64,000 nt of DNA from Mesorhizobium sp. M4B.F.Ca.ET.058.02.1.1 (GCF_003952505.1 NZ_CP034450.1:1-64000), one strand, 5' to 3'; positions 19,144-27,423 are shown, counted from the stretch's first letter. Numbers and translations: made by a program. The notes: a model not told the origin generated them from the sequence alone.

Positions 19144-19168
19144 GGCTGCGCCGCAAGGCGACGCAGCC
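19144..19168. terminator. Hairpin between convergent MOSC and SDR genes
   Basis: GGCTGCG (19144-19150) and CGCAGCC (19162-19168) form a 7-bp stem in the short convergent spacer. No T-run follows, so its use as a terminator is tentative. Confidence 0.4.
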
Positions 19169-19182
19169 TGTTCTAAGGCGTG

Positions 19183-20025
19183 CTAAGCCGCCTTGCGGTT
19201 CTTGTTTTCGCCTTGCGCCATAATGGAAACGTGATCCCACTTTTCCCAGGTGGCGATGCGGTTGGCGTATTCCTGCTTGATCATCGGCAAGCCGCCGTCG
19301 CCGAAGAATACCCTGAGCGGCGGCTCGGTCGCGTCGACGATGGCTAGCATCGCTGATCCGGTGGCCTCTGGATCGCCGGCGACGGCGCGGCTGCGGCGCT
19401 CGGCCATGGCCGTGCGGGCCGGCTCGTAGGCAGCGAGCGGCTTCGACACCTTGGCTGACGGTCCTGCCCAGTCGGTTGAGAAACCACCCGGCTCGACAAG
19501 CGTGACGTGGATGCCGAACTCCGCGACCTCCAGGCTGAGCGTCTGGCTGAAGGCCTCCAGCGCCCATTTCGAGGCATGATAGAGGCCGAGCGAGGCAAAG
19601 GCGTTGACGCCGCCGATCGACGAAATCTGGATGATGTGTCCGGACCGCTGCGCCCGCATGATCGGCAAGGCGGCCTGCGTTACCCAAAGGGCGCCGAACA
19701 CGTTGGTCTCGATCTGGTCGCGGGCTTCCTGTTCGCTGACTTCCTCGATGGCCCCGAAATGGCCATAGCCGGCATTGTTGATGACGACGTCGAGCCGGCC
19801 GAAGCGTTCATGCGCCCCGGCGACCGCGGCGTCGACGGCTTTCTTTTCGGTGACGTCGAGTTGAATGGCGGCGACATTGTCGCCATATCTCGCGACGAGA
19901 TCGGCGAGCGTGCCGGCGTCGCGGGCAGTCGCGGCGACACGGTCGCCTCGGGCGAGTGCCGCCTCGGCCCAGACGCGGCCAAAACCCTTCGACGATCCGG
20001 TGATGAACCAAACCTTGCTTGTCAT
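19183..20025 (-). CDS. Short-chain dehydrogenase/reductase
   Basis: The 280-residue classical SDR has the cofactor motif TGSSKGFG at 9-16, NNAG at 83-86 and the active site Ser 136, Tyr 149 and Lys 153 (YHASK). The acidic Asp in LDVT is at the adenine position, and Arg 35 after the second strand suggests NADP(H). The TGSSKGFGR opening is common in uncharacterised rhizobial SDRs. The C-terminal region is substrate specific and gives no hint. It is the only gene of its transcription unit. Confidence 0.9.
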   Translation of the reverse strand: MTSKVWFITGSSKGFGRVWAEAALARGDRVAATARDAGTLADLVARYGDNVAAIQLDVTEKKAVDAAVAGAHERFGRLDVVINNAGYGHFGAIEEVSEQEARDQIETNVFGALWVTQAALPIMRAQRSGHIIQISSIGGVNAFASLGLYHASKWALEAFSQTLSLEVAEFGIHVTLVEPGGFSTDWAGPSAKVSKPLAAYEPARTAMAERRSRAVAGDPEATGSAMLAIVDATEPPLRVFFGDGGLPMIKQEYANRIATWEKWDHVSIMAQGENKNRKAA

Positions 20026-20158
20026 GATCTGAGATCCTTGCCCGTGCGGGCCACGATTTGGGGGTAAACGGAGGCTTCTCCGCTTCTTGCCATATACGGC
20101 GCACTCGCCGATTTTCCAGAGGCGAGGCAGACTCTTTTTGGAAATGAGGTCCGAATGA

Positions 20159-21118
20159 TCAGCGATAGCGCACCAGGCTCGACCAGGCCGGGTCCTGGTG
20201 CTTCTGCCAGTAGAGCGCCATCAGCCGGCTGGTGACCGGGCCGACCTTGCCGTCGGCGACCTGGGCGCCGTCGATCATCGTCACCGGCATGATGCCGCCG
20301 GCGGTCGAGGTGATGAACACCTCGTCGGCCGCTTTCAGGGCGGTGACGCTGACATCGATCGCTGCAGCGGAAAGGCCAGCCTCGGCGCAGAGGTCGAAGA
20401 CGGTGCGCCGCGTGATGCCGGGCAGCACACCGACGCCCGGCGTCGACAATTTGCCGTCCTTGACCAGGAAAACGTTGAAGCCCGGGCCTTCGGCGACATT
20501 GCCGTTGAAGTCGAGGATCAGCGCCGTCTCGGCGCCGCGGTCATAGGCGTCGTAGAGGCCGCGCACCAGGTCGAGCCAGTGATAGTTCTTGATCGACGGG
20601 TCGACCGAGGCCGGCGGGATGCGGACCTTGTCGCTGATCGCGACATGCAGACCGCGCCGCAACTGCTCGGCATTGGCGACAGAGCCGAACGGCACGGCGA
20701 AGGCCATGAAGCGGTTCACCGCCTGGCGCGGGTCGCGGCTGAAGGTGGGCGAGGCGCCGCGCGTGCACAGCATTTCGACATAGGCGGCGCGATGGCCGGA
20801 CAGCGCCACGCAATTGTGCAGGATCTCGGTCACCGCTTCGCGGTCGAACGGAATCGTCATGCGCAGCTTCTCCAGCCCGCCGAAGAAGCGATCGAGATGC
20901 AGATCCAGCCGGAAGAAGCTGCCGTCCCAGACATGGACGGTGTCGTAAGTGGCGTCGGAATGCAGGAAACCCCAGTCCAGCACGGAGATCTTGGCTTGCG
21001 ACATCGGCAGGTATTGCCCGTCGAGAAAGGCGACGCCGTGGGGATAGGCATGCGGATCGATGTGGCGGTCTGATAGAACAGGCCCGGTGGGCGTAGTGGC
21101 AGCAGCGTTCTGGCTCAT
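20159..21118 (-). CDS. Class IV PLP aminotransferase (branched-chain/D-amino-acid type)
   Basis: The ATG at 21118 gives 319 residues and has AGGGA eight bases upstream; an in-frame TTG at 21145 is less likely. Fold-type IV features are the PLP Lys at 177 in SIKNYHWLDL, DWGFLHSDATYDTV near 48-61, EGPGFNVFLV and TSTAGGIMPV. The protein could be a branched-chain aminotransferase, a D-amino-acid transaminase or an (R)-amine transaminase; the motifs do not decide. No biosynthetic neighbours point to a pathway. Confidence 0.87.
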   Translation of the reverse strand: MSQNAAATTPTGPVLSDRHIDPHAYPHGVAFLDGQYLPMSQAKISVLDWGFLHSDATYDTVHVWDGSFFRLDLHLDRFFGGLEKLRMTIPFDREAVTEILHNCVALSGHRAAYVEMLCTRGASPTFSRDPRQAVNRFMAFAVPFGSVANAEQLRRGLHVAISDKVRIPPASVDPSIKNYHWLDLVRGLYDAYDRGAETALILDFNGNVAEGPGFNVFLVKDGKLSTPGVGVLPGITRRTVFDLCAEAGLSAAAIDVSVTALKAADEVFITSTAGGIMPVTMIDGAQVADGKVGPVTSRLMALYWQKHQDPAWSSLVRYR

Positions 21119-21231
21119 CGCGGTCGTCCCTGCTCGATGTGACAAGACAGGCTAGCGCGCTGTCCCCTATGCAGTAGAGCCAGCCCGCTGCCCCTGTTTG
21201 GCCTCGGGTCCACCCAGGGAGGGCGGTTGCC

Positions 21232-21546
21232 TCATTCCTCCTCGTCGTCGGATTCCAGCAGGCGCGTGGCGCGCCAGCGGGTCAGCACGATGTTGGTCTG
21301 TTCGATGACGAAGAAGCGCGCGGAGTCGCGGTCATAGCCCTCGGCCAAGAGCTTCTCATAGTCGGTGTGGACGTGGCGGATATGGGCGATCGTCGCCAGC
21401 CAGACGGAGATCGACGCCGGCAGATTGTGCAGACGCGCCGAGCCAGCGTCGGCGCGGATCTTCTCGATGTCGGCGTAGGGTGCCAGCGGCAACAGGGTGG
21501 TCAGCGCCTTGGCGATGGCGCGGCGGCGGTTGGTCGGCGCTTTCAT
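21232..21546 (-). CDS. DUF2293-domain protein
   Basis: The 104-residue basic protein has the block ATIAHIRHVHTDYEKLLAEG followed by YDRDSARFFVIEQTN, which I recognise as DUF2293, a domain common in Rhizobiales with no assigned role. The ATG at 21546 shares one base with the stop of trmO (TGATG); a GTG one codon upstream is also possible. The overlap implies co-expression with trmO and suggests, but does not show, a link to RNA modification. Confidence 0.85.
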   Translation of the reverse strand: MKAPTNRRRAIAKALTTLLPLAPYADIEKIRADAGSARLHNLPASISVWLATIAHIRHVHTDYEKLLAEGYDRDSARFFVIEQTNIVLTRWRATRLLESDDEEE

Positions 21547-22100
21547 CACTCGTCGCGTCCGGCAATGACCGCCTCGGCAAACGCATCGGTCGAGGCAAAA
21601 TAGGGCTTTATGTCGATGACCGGCGTGCCATCGAGCACGTCGATGGCATCGAGGTCGAGACGTCCGGCTTCGATGTCGAGTGCGACGAGCTTCGCCACAT
21701 GCAGCCCGACGGGATTCGGCCGGGCAGGGGAGCGCAACGAAAAAACGCCTTTCGGCTCAGCGGCGTGGCGTGGTTTCTGCACAATCAGATTCCGCGGCGC
21801 CTGATCGAACCAGGACAGGATGATGACATGGCTGGCGCGATCCAGCCCGGCAAGGCCCTCGCGATAGGCCGGGTCGATCGTCAGCACCGCCGCCTGTCCC
21901 ATCTTGCGCGCCGCCCGCATGTTCTTCGGGCAGGTCGCGCGACTCGTCCATGGCGAGGCGATCCGGCCGATGAAGACGACATGGCCGTCCCGCGGCATGG
22001 CGGCCGGATCAGTTTCCAGCAGCCTTTCGCCTTCACGTGTCTCGAACATGGCTCTGGCCTCGCTCTTCCGAAAAACGGTTTCCGCCTGTGAATCATGCAT
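21546..22100 (-). CDS. trmO: tRNA (N6-threonylcarbamoyladenosine37-N6)-methyltransferase TrmO
   Basis: The 184-residue TsaA/TrmO-fold protein has the conserved core FSLRSPARPNPVGLHVAKL and DVLDGTPVIDIKPYF, plus ATCPKNMRAARKMG early on. Family members bind SAM in an unusual beta-barrel and methylate t6A37 of tRNA. The start at 22100 is taken as the first ATG; an internal ATG at 22049 (MFETREG) would remove 17 poorly conserved residues. It is divergent from the ArsR-methyltransferase gene with a 94-base spacer. Confidence 0.87.
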   Translation of the reverse strand: MHDSQAETVFRKSEARAMFETREGERLLETDPAAMPRDGHVVFIGRIASPWTSRATCPKNMRAARKMGQAAVLTIDPAYREGLAGLDRASHVIILSWFDQAPRNLIVQKPRHAAEPKGVFSLRSPARPNPVGLHVAKLVALDIEAGRLDLDAIDVLDGTPVIDIKPYFASTDAFAEAVIAGRDE

Positions 22101-22155
22101 GCGTCATTTTCTTGTCCGGAAGCGACATTGGTCTTGCATGGTTGTCAAAATCGAC

Positions 22156-22171
22156 ATAAACATATGTTTAT
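22156..22171. promoter_or_regulatory. 16-bp perfect palindrome, candidate operator of the ArsR-methyltransferase
   Basis: ATAAACATATGTTTAT is perfectly self-complementary and strikingly AT-rich. It lies 23 bases before the ATG of the ArsR-family gene and just upstream of its Shine-Dalgarno (AAAGAGA). ArsR proteins bind such short palindromes as dimers, so autoregulation of this gene and metF is the likely purpose. It may also affect the divergent trmO promoter. Confidence 0.75.
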
Positions 22172-22194
22172 ATCTTTTTCAAAGAGAAACACTC

Positions 22195-23217
22195 ATGCAT
22201 GTTTCGCTCGACACGATGGTGGACACCCTCAAGGCAGCTGCCGAATCCAGCCGGCTGCGCATCCTCGCGCTCCTGTCGCGCGGCGACCTGACCGTTTCCG
22301 ATCTTACCGAAATTCTCGGCCAGTCGCAGCCGCGCGTGTCGCGCCATCTGAAGCTGCTGCTGGATGCGGGACTGATCGGGCGCTACCAGGAGGGGTCGTG
22401 GGCCTTCTTCCGCTTGTCTGATACGGATGCCGCGCGCGATTTCGTGCTGAGGCTGGTTTCCGGCATCCGCGGCGCCGATCCGCAGGTCGAGCGGGACCTC
22501 GAGCGGCTGGCGGCGGTCAAGCGCAAGCGGCAGGACCGCGCCGCCGAATATTTCTCCGAGAATGCCGCGAGTTGGGATCACATCCGCTCGCTGCATGTGC
22601 CGGACCGCGCCGTCGAGGCAGCGCTGCTCAAGCTCGTCGGCAAGCGGCCGTTCCTGTCGATGCTCGACCTCGGCACCGGAACCGGCCGGCTGCTCGAGAT
22701 ATTTTCGCCGCTCTACCGGCGCGGCGTCGGCATCGACATGTCGCGCGAGATGCTGACTGTGGCTCGCGCCAATCTCGACAAGGCCGGCATTGCCAATGCG
22801 CAGGTGCGGCAGGGCGACATCTTCGCGCCGCCGGTCGAGCGCGACGCCTTTGATCTCGTCACCATCCACCAGGTGCTGCACTATCTCGACGATCCCGCCC
22901 GCGCCATCCGTGAGGCGGCCAGGCTGCTGCGCCCGGCTGGCCGGCTGGTGATCGTCGATTTCGCGCCGCATGCGCTGGAGTTCCTGCGCGATCAGCACGC
23001 GCATATGCGGCTCGGCTTTTCCGACCGGCAGATCGCAGAATGGTTCGCCGAGGCGGGCCTCGCGCTCGAGGACAGCCAGGAATTCGAGCCGCGCGGCCAG
23101 GCCGAGGCCAGGCTCACCGTCAAGCTGTGGCTCGGCCGCGACCGCCGCATGCTGATCGCCGACCCCTCAAACGACACACTACCGGCCAAAGCATACCAAA
23201 TTGGGGAAACAGCCTGA
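22195..23217 (+). CDS. ArsR-family regulator fused to a SAM-dependent methyltransferase domain (SahR-like)
   Basis: The ATG at 22195 gives 340 residues. An ArsR-type winged helix-turn-helix occupies about 5-85 (SRLRILALLSRGDLTVSDL, SQPRVSRHLKLLLDAG). It has no obvious metal-binding cysteine pair, so metal sensing is unlikely. After a basic linker, a class I methyltransferase domain follows (MLDLGTGTGRLLEIF at 156-170, VGIDMSREML, VTIHQVLHYLDD). The stop overlaps the start of metF (TGATG). This architecture beside metF matches what has been called SahR, a regulator of the methionine cycle thought to respond to S-adenosylhomocysteine, here plausibly through the methylase fold. Confidence 0.88.
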   Translation: MHVSLDTMVDTLKAAAESSRLRILALLSRGDLTVSDLTEILGQSQPRVSRHLKLLLDAGLIGRYQEGSWAFFRLSDTDAARDFVLRLVSGIRGADPQVERDLERLAAVKRKRQDRAAEYFSENAASWDHIRSLHVPDRAVEAALLKLVGKRPFLSMLDLGTGTGRLLEIFSPLYRRGVGIDMSREMLTVARANLDKAGIANAQVRQGDIFAPPVERDAFDLVTIHQVLHYLDDPARAIREAARLLRPAGRLVIVDFAPHALEFLRDQHAHMRLGFSDRQIAEWFAEAGLALEDSQEFEPRGQAEARLTVKLWLGRDRRMLIADPSNDTLPAKAYQIGETA

Positions 23218-24134
23218 TGAACCAGTTCCGCTTTTCCCGCCGCCCCGATATTGGCGACAAGGTTCGGGTCTCGTTCGAGTTCTTCCCGCCGAAGACGGAC
23301 GAGATGGAAGCCAGGCTGTGGGACACCGTCACCCGGCTGGAGCCGCTCAAGCCGAAATTCGTCTCGGTGACCTATGGCGCCGGCGGCTCGACGCGCGAGC
23401 GTACGGCCCGCACGGTCAAGCGCATCCTCAACGAGACGACGCTGACGCCTGCAGCGCACATGACCTGCGTCGACGCCGCGCGCGATCAGGTCGACGCCGT
23501 GGTGCGCGAATTCGCCGACATGGGCGTCACCCGCTTCGTCGCGCTCCGCGGCGATCCGGCCGCTGGCGTCGGCACCGCCTACAGGCCGCATCCGGACGGC
23601 TATGCCAATGGCGCGGAGCTGGTCGGCGCGATGAAGAGCGCCGGCGATTTCGACATCTCGGTCTCCGCCTACCCGGAAAAGCATCCGGAAAGCCCCGACT
23701 TCGCCACCGACTTCGACATGCTGAAGCGCAAGGCCGACAATGGCGCGACCCGCGCCATCACCCAGTTCTTCTTCGACAACGATCTCTACGAGCGCTATGT
23801 CGAGCGTGCGCGGCGGGCCGGCATCTACATTCCGATCGTGCCGGGCGTCCTGCCGGTGCACAATTTCACCCAGGTCGCCAATTTCTCGGCGCGCTGCGGC
23901 GCGCTGGTGCCGGCGTGGCTGGCCGAACGCTTCGAGGGATTGCAGAACGACCCGCAGACGCATGCGCTGGTGGCCTCCGCCGTGGCGGCCGAGCAGGTGC
24001 TGGACCTGGTCGAACGCGGCGTCAGCGACTTCCATTTCTACACAATGAACCGCGCCGACCTGGTCTTTGCCATCTGCCACATGATCGGCATCCGCTCGCA
24101 TGAAGCGGAAGCGACGGGCTCGGCCGCGGCCTGA
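23217..24134 (+). CDS. metF: 5,10-methylenetetrahydrofolate reductase
   Basis: The 305-residue FAD-dependent TIM-barrel enzyme is close in length to E. coli MetF. The conserved opening VSFEFFPPKT has the catalytic Glu at 21. Other hallmarks are FVSVTYGAGGSTRERT, HMTCVD, FVALRGDP, ITQFFFDND and the C-terminal GVSDFHFYTMNRADLV. It makes 5-methyl-THF for methionine synthesis. The start overlaps the regulator stop. metH, often next in rhizobia, is not in the window; a strong terminator follows directly. Confidence 0.96.
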   Translation: MNQFRFSRRPDIGDKVRVSFEFFPPKTDEMEARLWDTVTRLEPLKPKFVSVTYGAGGSTRERTARTVKRILNETTLTPAAHMTCVDAARDQVDAVVREFADMGVTRFVALRGDPAAGVGTAYRPHPDGYANGAELVGAMKSAGDFDISVSAYPEKHPESPDFATDFDMLKRKADNGATRAITQFFFDNDLYERYVERARRAGIYIPIVPGVLPVHNFTQVANFSARCGALVPAWLAERFEGLQNDPQTHALVASAVAAEQVLDLVERGVSDFHFYTMNRADLVFAICHMIGIRSHEAEATGSAAA

Positions 24135-24158
24135 GCTGTCGTCGTGACATGAAATGCA

Positions 24159-24183
24159 AAAGGCCGGGTGAAACCCGGCCTTT
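24159..24183 (+). terminator. Rho-independent terminator after metF
   Basis: AAAGGCCGGGT (24159-24169) and ACCCGGCCTTT (24173-24183) form a perfect 11-bp stem with a GAA loop. The A-rich and T-rich ends allow activity in both directions. Confidence 0.85.
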
Positions 24184-24228
24184 CGAAATGGATTGACTGT
24201 CAGCTGCTGTTTTCTTCCGCTCTGGCGG

Positions 24229-24315
24229 TTACGGAAGAACGCCTATGATTAGGGCGCCGATGAATGCAAACGCTGCACAAATCATCAATGCGTTGATTGG
24301 CCTCGTCAGTCCCAT
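24229..24315 (-). CDS. Candidate 28-residue single-span membrane microprotein
   Basis: Reading the minus strand from ATG at 24315 gives MGLTRPINALMICAAF and twelve more residues, ending GVLP then TAA. A GGAGG at 24323-24327 sits seven bases from the ATG, an ideal ribosome binding site. The peptide has a short basic, polar N-terminus and then one uninterrupted hydrophobic stretch (about residues 9-26), fitting a single membrane helix. An inverted repeat (TCTTCCG 24213-24219, CGGAAGA 24232-24238) overlaps its stop. Similar tiny membrane proteins occur in bacteria, but I do not recognise this one. Confidence 0.55.
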   Translation of the reverse strand: MGLTRPINALMICAAFAFIGALIIGVLP

Positions 24316-24631
24316 GTCATAGCCTCCTCTTAAGAGCTATGGCAGGAGTCTAGGGTCATTTGTGCCACAGGCAAGCGGAAAATGTGCTGCAATGCGACGT
24401 GATTGTGGAATTTGCGACCTGGCTTTTGCCGTTAGGCATTGAAACTCTTCGGCAAAAGTCGACTTAGGGCTTGTGAATAAATTGTGGCGGGGCTGCGGCG
24501 GAAGCTGGGCATGGCAGCGCTACCAGGGTTGACCCGGACTGCCTTGCCGCATCGACATCCGATTTGAAATGCGCGATGCGGAAGTCAATCAAAGGATCTA
24601 GATCGGCCTTGCGTCCGGCGAACAACGAGCG
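24316..24631. other. Non-coding spacer with a 9-bp inverted repeat
   Basis: The spacer of 316 bases lies between the microprotein start and the 3' end of the DMT transporter gene. It presumably holds the microprotein promoter. CTTTTGCCG (24423-24431) is inverted at 24450-24458 (CGGCAAAAG) around an 18-base loop. No coding sequence with a credible ribosome binding site was seen in the remainder. Confidence 0.5.
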
Positions 24632-25552
24632 TCAGCGTTGGCCGAACAAGCGCCCATCGATGGTGACGAGGCCCAGCCCGATCAATGCCATGCCGCCCAT
24701 TTCGAACAGCTCGAGCCGCTCTCCCAGGAACAGGAAACCGAGTAGCATGGCGCTAACCGGCACGATGAGCGTGACCAGCGAGGCGTTGGTGGCGCCGGCC
24801 GAGGCGACAAGGTTGAAATAGAGAATGTAGGCGAAGGCGGTGGAGAGCAGCGCCAGCCCCAGCACCGCCGCCCAGACAGGTGGCGAGGCCGCAAACAAAC
24901 CGCCTGGACCATGGGCGAGGAGCACGACCGGGATCATGATGATGGTCGAGGCGGTCAATTGTCCGGTGGCGATGACCGGCGATGGCACGCCCTTGAAGCG
25001 GCGGGCGATCATCAGCGCGATAGCGTAGGACAGCGAGGCGCCGATCAGCGCGAATTTCGCCCAGACCGGACCGCCGAGCCCGGCAAGCAGGCCGGGACCG
25101 ATCATCACCGCCGTGCCGGCGATGCCGAGCGCAATGCCGGCAAGCTTGTTCCAGGACAGTTTCTCGTCAGATGTCAGCGCATTGGCGAGGACCAGGGTCC
25201 AGAACGGCGTGGTGGCGTTGAGCACCGAGGCGATACCGGCGCCAAGTTCTGTCTGGCCGGCGAAGATCAGCGAGAAAGGGACGACATTGTTGGCAAGCGC
25301 CAGCAGGAATAACAGGCCTGCGTGCGGGCGGGCGAGGCGGAAGGAAGGGCCGCGCACCGCCAGATAGAGCTGGAGCGCTGCCGCCGCGATGGCGACACGA
25401 AACAGCACCAGCACCAGGGGCGAAAGTTCCGAGACGGCGATGCGGGCGAAGAAGAACGACCCGCCCCAGATCGCGCCGAGCAAAAGCAGCTGTCCCCAAT
25501 CGGCAAGCGTCATCGGGCCGCGAGCCGTGGCGGTGGCTGCTGCTGTTGCCAT
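24632..25552 (-). CDS. DMT-superfamily (EamA) transporter
   Basis: The ATG at 25552 (MATAAATATARG) gives 306 residues and has a GGGAGGG Shine-Dalgarno; an upstream extension to 25606 is not needed. Ten hydrophobic segments are visible in two homologous EamA halves, the first starting GQLLLLGAIWGGSFFFARIAV and the second around residue 155. Such permeases usually export amino acids or other metabolites. It is divergent from the decarboxylase at 25772. A polyamine- or amino-acid-related substrate is conceivable from that context only. Confidence 0.88.
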   Translation of the reverse strand: MATAAATATARGPMTLADWGQLLLLGAIWGGSFFFARIAVSELSPLVLVLFRVAIAAAALQLYLAVRGPSFRLARPHAGLLFLLALANNVVPFSLIFAGQTELGAGIASVLNATTPFWTLVLANALTSDEKLSWNKLAGIALGIAGTAVMIGPGLLAGLGGPVWAKFALIGASLSYAIALMIARRFKGVPSPVIATGQLTASTIIMIPVVLLAHGPGGLFAASPPVWAAVLGLALLSTAFAYILYFNLVASAGATNASLVTLIVPVSAMLLGFLFLGERLELFEMGGMALIGLGLVTIDGRLFGQR

Positions 25553-25771
25553 ATGCTTGCCCTCCCGGACCGTCGGAATGCCAATCCTGTCGAATGTCCT
25601 GTTCAAGCCATATGCGGTTCCGAAGCAAGGGCCACCCGAAACCTGGCGGCTGGCCTAGCTCTTCCCACAACCGGCTTAGCTCAGCAGCCGTAACAGGCCG
25701 AGACACAGAATTGTTTTCTTTGGCCGCTAGCTTGGATTAATTGTGCGCAGCCTAGTTTGAGGGATTCGTCC

Positions 25772-26992
25772 ATGCAGCGATTCGAGAATGCCCGCGAGGC
25801 GGCGCTGGCGCTTCGTCCGGACGATCCGGTCTATTGTTTTCGCCCGCAGGTGCTGAGGGCCGACGCCCTGCAGTTCATGGGCATGTTTCCCGGCAAGACG
25901 GCCTATGCAGTCAAGACCAATGGCGAGCAGATCGTGCTGAAGGCGCTGGCCGAGGCTGGCGTCACCGCTTTCGACGTGGCTTCGCCCGGCGAGTTCGCCG
26001 CCGTGCGCGCCGTCTCCCCCGATGCCGAGATGCTCTACATGCATCCGATCAAAGCGCAGTCTGACATCAAGCTGGCGCTGGAGAAATACGGCATCCGCGT
26101 CATCTCGCTCGACCATGAGGACGAGATCACCAAGCTGACCAGGGTGGTGCGGGCGCTCGACATCGATCCTGGCGCCATCACTGTCTTTGTGCGCATTCAG
26201 ACAAAGGGATCGGCCGCCTACGAACTGTCGAAGAAGTTCGGCGCCGGGCCGGCCAATGCGGTGGAACTCGCCGAGCGGCTCAACCGCACCGGCTACAAGG
26301 TCGGGCTCTGCTTCCATGTCGGCAGCCAGATCGAGGACCCGGACACCTATGAGCGGGCGCTGGCCTCGGCAGACTGGGTGCGCAACCGACTGACCTTCGA
26401 CATTGCCGGGCTCGATGTCGGTGGCGGCTTTCCGGCCGAGTATGGCCATGATCCCAACCGCAAGCAGGTCGAAATGCCATCGCTCGGCCAGATCATGTCG
26501 CGGCTGTCGGGCGACATCAAGGAATACCAGTTCGACCAGATGCCGCTGGTGGCGGAGCCCGGACGGGTGATCGTTGCGCGCTGCCTGTCGCTGATCGTGC
26601 GCGTGCTCTTGCGCAAGGGCAAGCGGCTCTACATCAATGACGGTATCTGGGCATCGTTGTCGGATTCATGGACGGGCAAGATCACGCTACCGGCGCGCTT
26701 CATCCCGGATCCGGCGATCCGTTCGCGCAACGGCGAAGAGAAGAACATCGTGCCGTTCAAGGTCTGCGGCGCGACCTGCGATTCCGTCGACATCCTGTCC
26801 AGACCATTCTGGCTGCCGGAAACGGTCGACACCGGCGACTGGATCGAGATCGGCCATATCGGGGCTTACTCATTGTCGCTGCGGACCCGCTTCAACGGCT
26901 TCTTCCCCGACACTTTCGTCGAGGTGACGACACCGTTCGACGAGGGCGATGCGCCGCAGGGTTTCGCGAGTTTGGAGACGATGGCGGATTGA
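25772..26992 (+). CDS. Ornithine/lysine decarboxylase family enzyme (PLP fold type III)
   Basis: The 406-residue alanine-racemase-fold decarboxylase has the PLP Lys at 48 in YAVKTN, the phosphate-binding HVGSQ at 182-186 and LDVGGGFP at 214-221. AEPGR lies at 261-265, the active-site Cys-Asp at 336-337 is in CGATCDSVD, and GAYSLSLRTRFNGF is near the end. CDSxD is typical of ornithine decarboxylase rather than diaminopimelate decarboxylase. The likely reaction is ornithine to putrescine, possibly also lysine to cadaverine, starting polyamine synthesis. It is a monocistronic gene. Confidence 0.88.
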   Translation: MQRFENAREAALALRPDDPVYCFRPQVLRADALQFMGMFPGKTAYAVKTNGEQIVLKALAEAGVTAFDVASPGEFAAVRAVSPDAEMLYMHPIKAQSDIKLALEKYGIRVISLDHEDEITKLTRVVRALDIDPGAITVFVRIQTKGSAAYELSKKFGAGPANAVELAERLNRTGYKVGLCFHVGSQIEDPDTYERALASADWVRNRLTFDIAGLDVGGGFPAEYGHDPNRKQVEMPSLGQIMSRLSGDIKEYQFDQMPLVAEPGRVIVARCLSLIVRVLLRKGKRLYINDGIWASLSDSWTGKITLPARFIPDPAIRSRNGEEKNIVPFKVCGATCDSVDILSRPFWLPETVDTGDWIEIGHIGAYSLSLRTRFNGFFPDTFVEVTTPFDEGDAPQGFASLETMAD

Positions 26993-27009
26993 AATCCGTT
27001 GGAGATGGC

Positions 27010-27393
27010 CTACCAGCCGATCATTCTTACGAAATTGTCAAATTTCTCGATGCCCAGTGGCGCAGGATAGCGTCTGCTGAATTCGGCCGCCTTGAAGGGC
27101 TTTGAAAAGTAGGTGAACTTCCACTCACGACGGTCGGGGAGGTAGTCAACGCGCAGGTTTTCGCGGTTGAATTCAATGGGATTGTTCACGCTGATGACCA
27201 ACGTGTGCATCGAAGTGAAAGCGTGGAATCTGCCCTCCGCATAGGCAGAACGGATGTGGCGAATGAGATCGACCAAAGGCTGTTGATCGAACGATTCTTG
27301 GATAAGTGAAGCGTAGAATGCCTCGATGTCAGCCCACGGTTTCGGAGACGCGGTAATCGGCGTGTAGCCGTTCTTCGGGTCGAAGCCGCTCAT
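27010..27393 (-). CDS. Conserved-looking hypothetical protein, 127 residues
   Basis: The open frame runs from ATG at 27393 and encodes a soluble protein rich in aromatic and charged residues (YFSKPFKAAEFSRRYPAPLG, EWKFTYF). No signal peptide or membrane segment is seen. There is no clear Shine-Dalgarno. Its codons are visibly less GC-biased than those of its neighbours, which suggests relaxed selection or later arrival. I do not recognise a family. It lies directly downstream of the lytic transglycosylase gene on the same strand (30 bases). Confidence 0.65.
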   Translation of the reverse strand: MSGFDPKNGYTPITASPKPWADIEAFYASLIQESFDQQPLVDLIRHIRSAYAEGRFHAFTSMHTLVISVNNPIEFNRENLRVDYLPDRREWKFTYFSKPFKAAEFSRRYPAPLGIEKFDNFVRMIGW

Positions 27394-27423
27394 ACATTGC
27401 TTTCAACGTGCTCGCGCCAACGA

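Noticed and set aside
22195..22450. Arsenic or metal resistance regulator
   Set aside because: The ArsR fold alone is not evidence of metal sensing; no metal-ligand cysteine pair, no ars genes nearby, and the fusion to a methylase before metF points to methionine metabolism.
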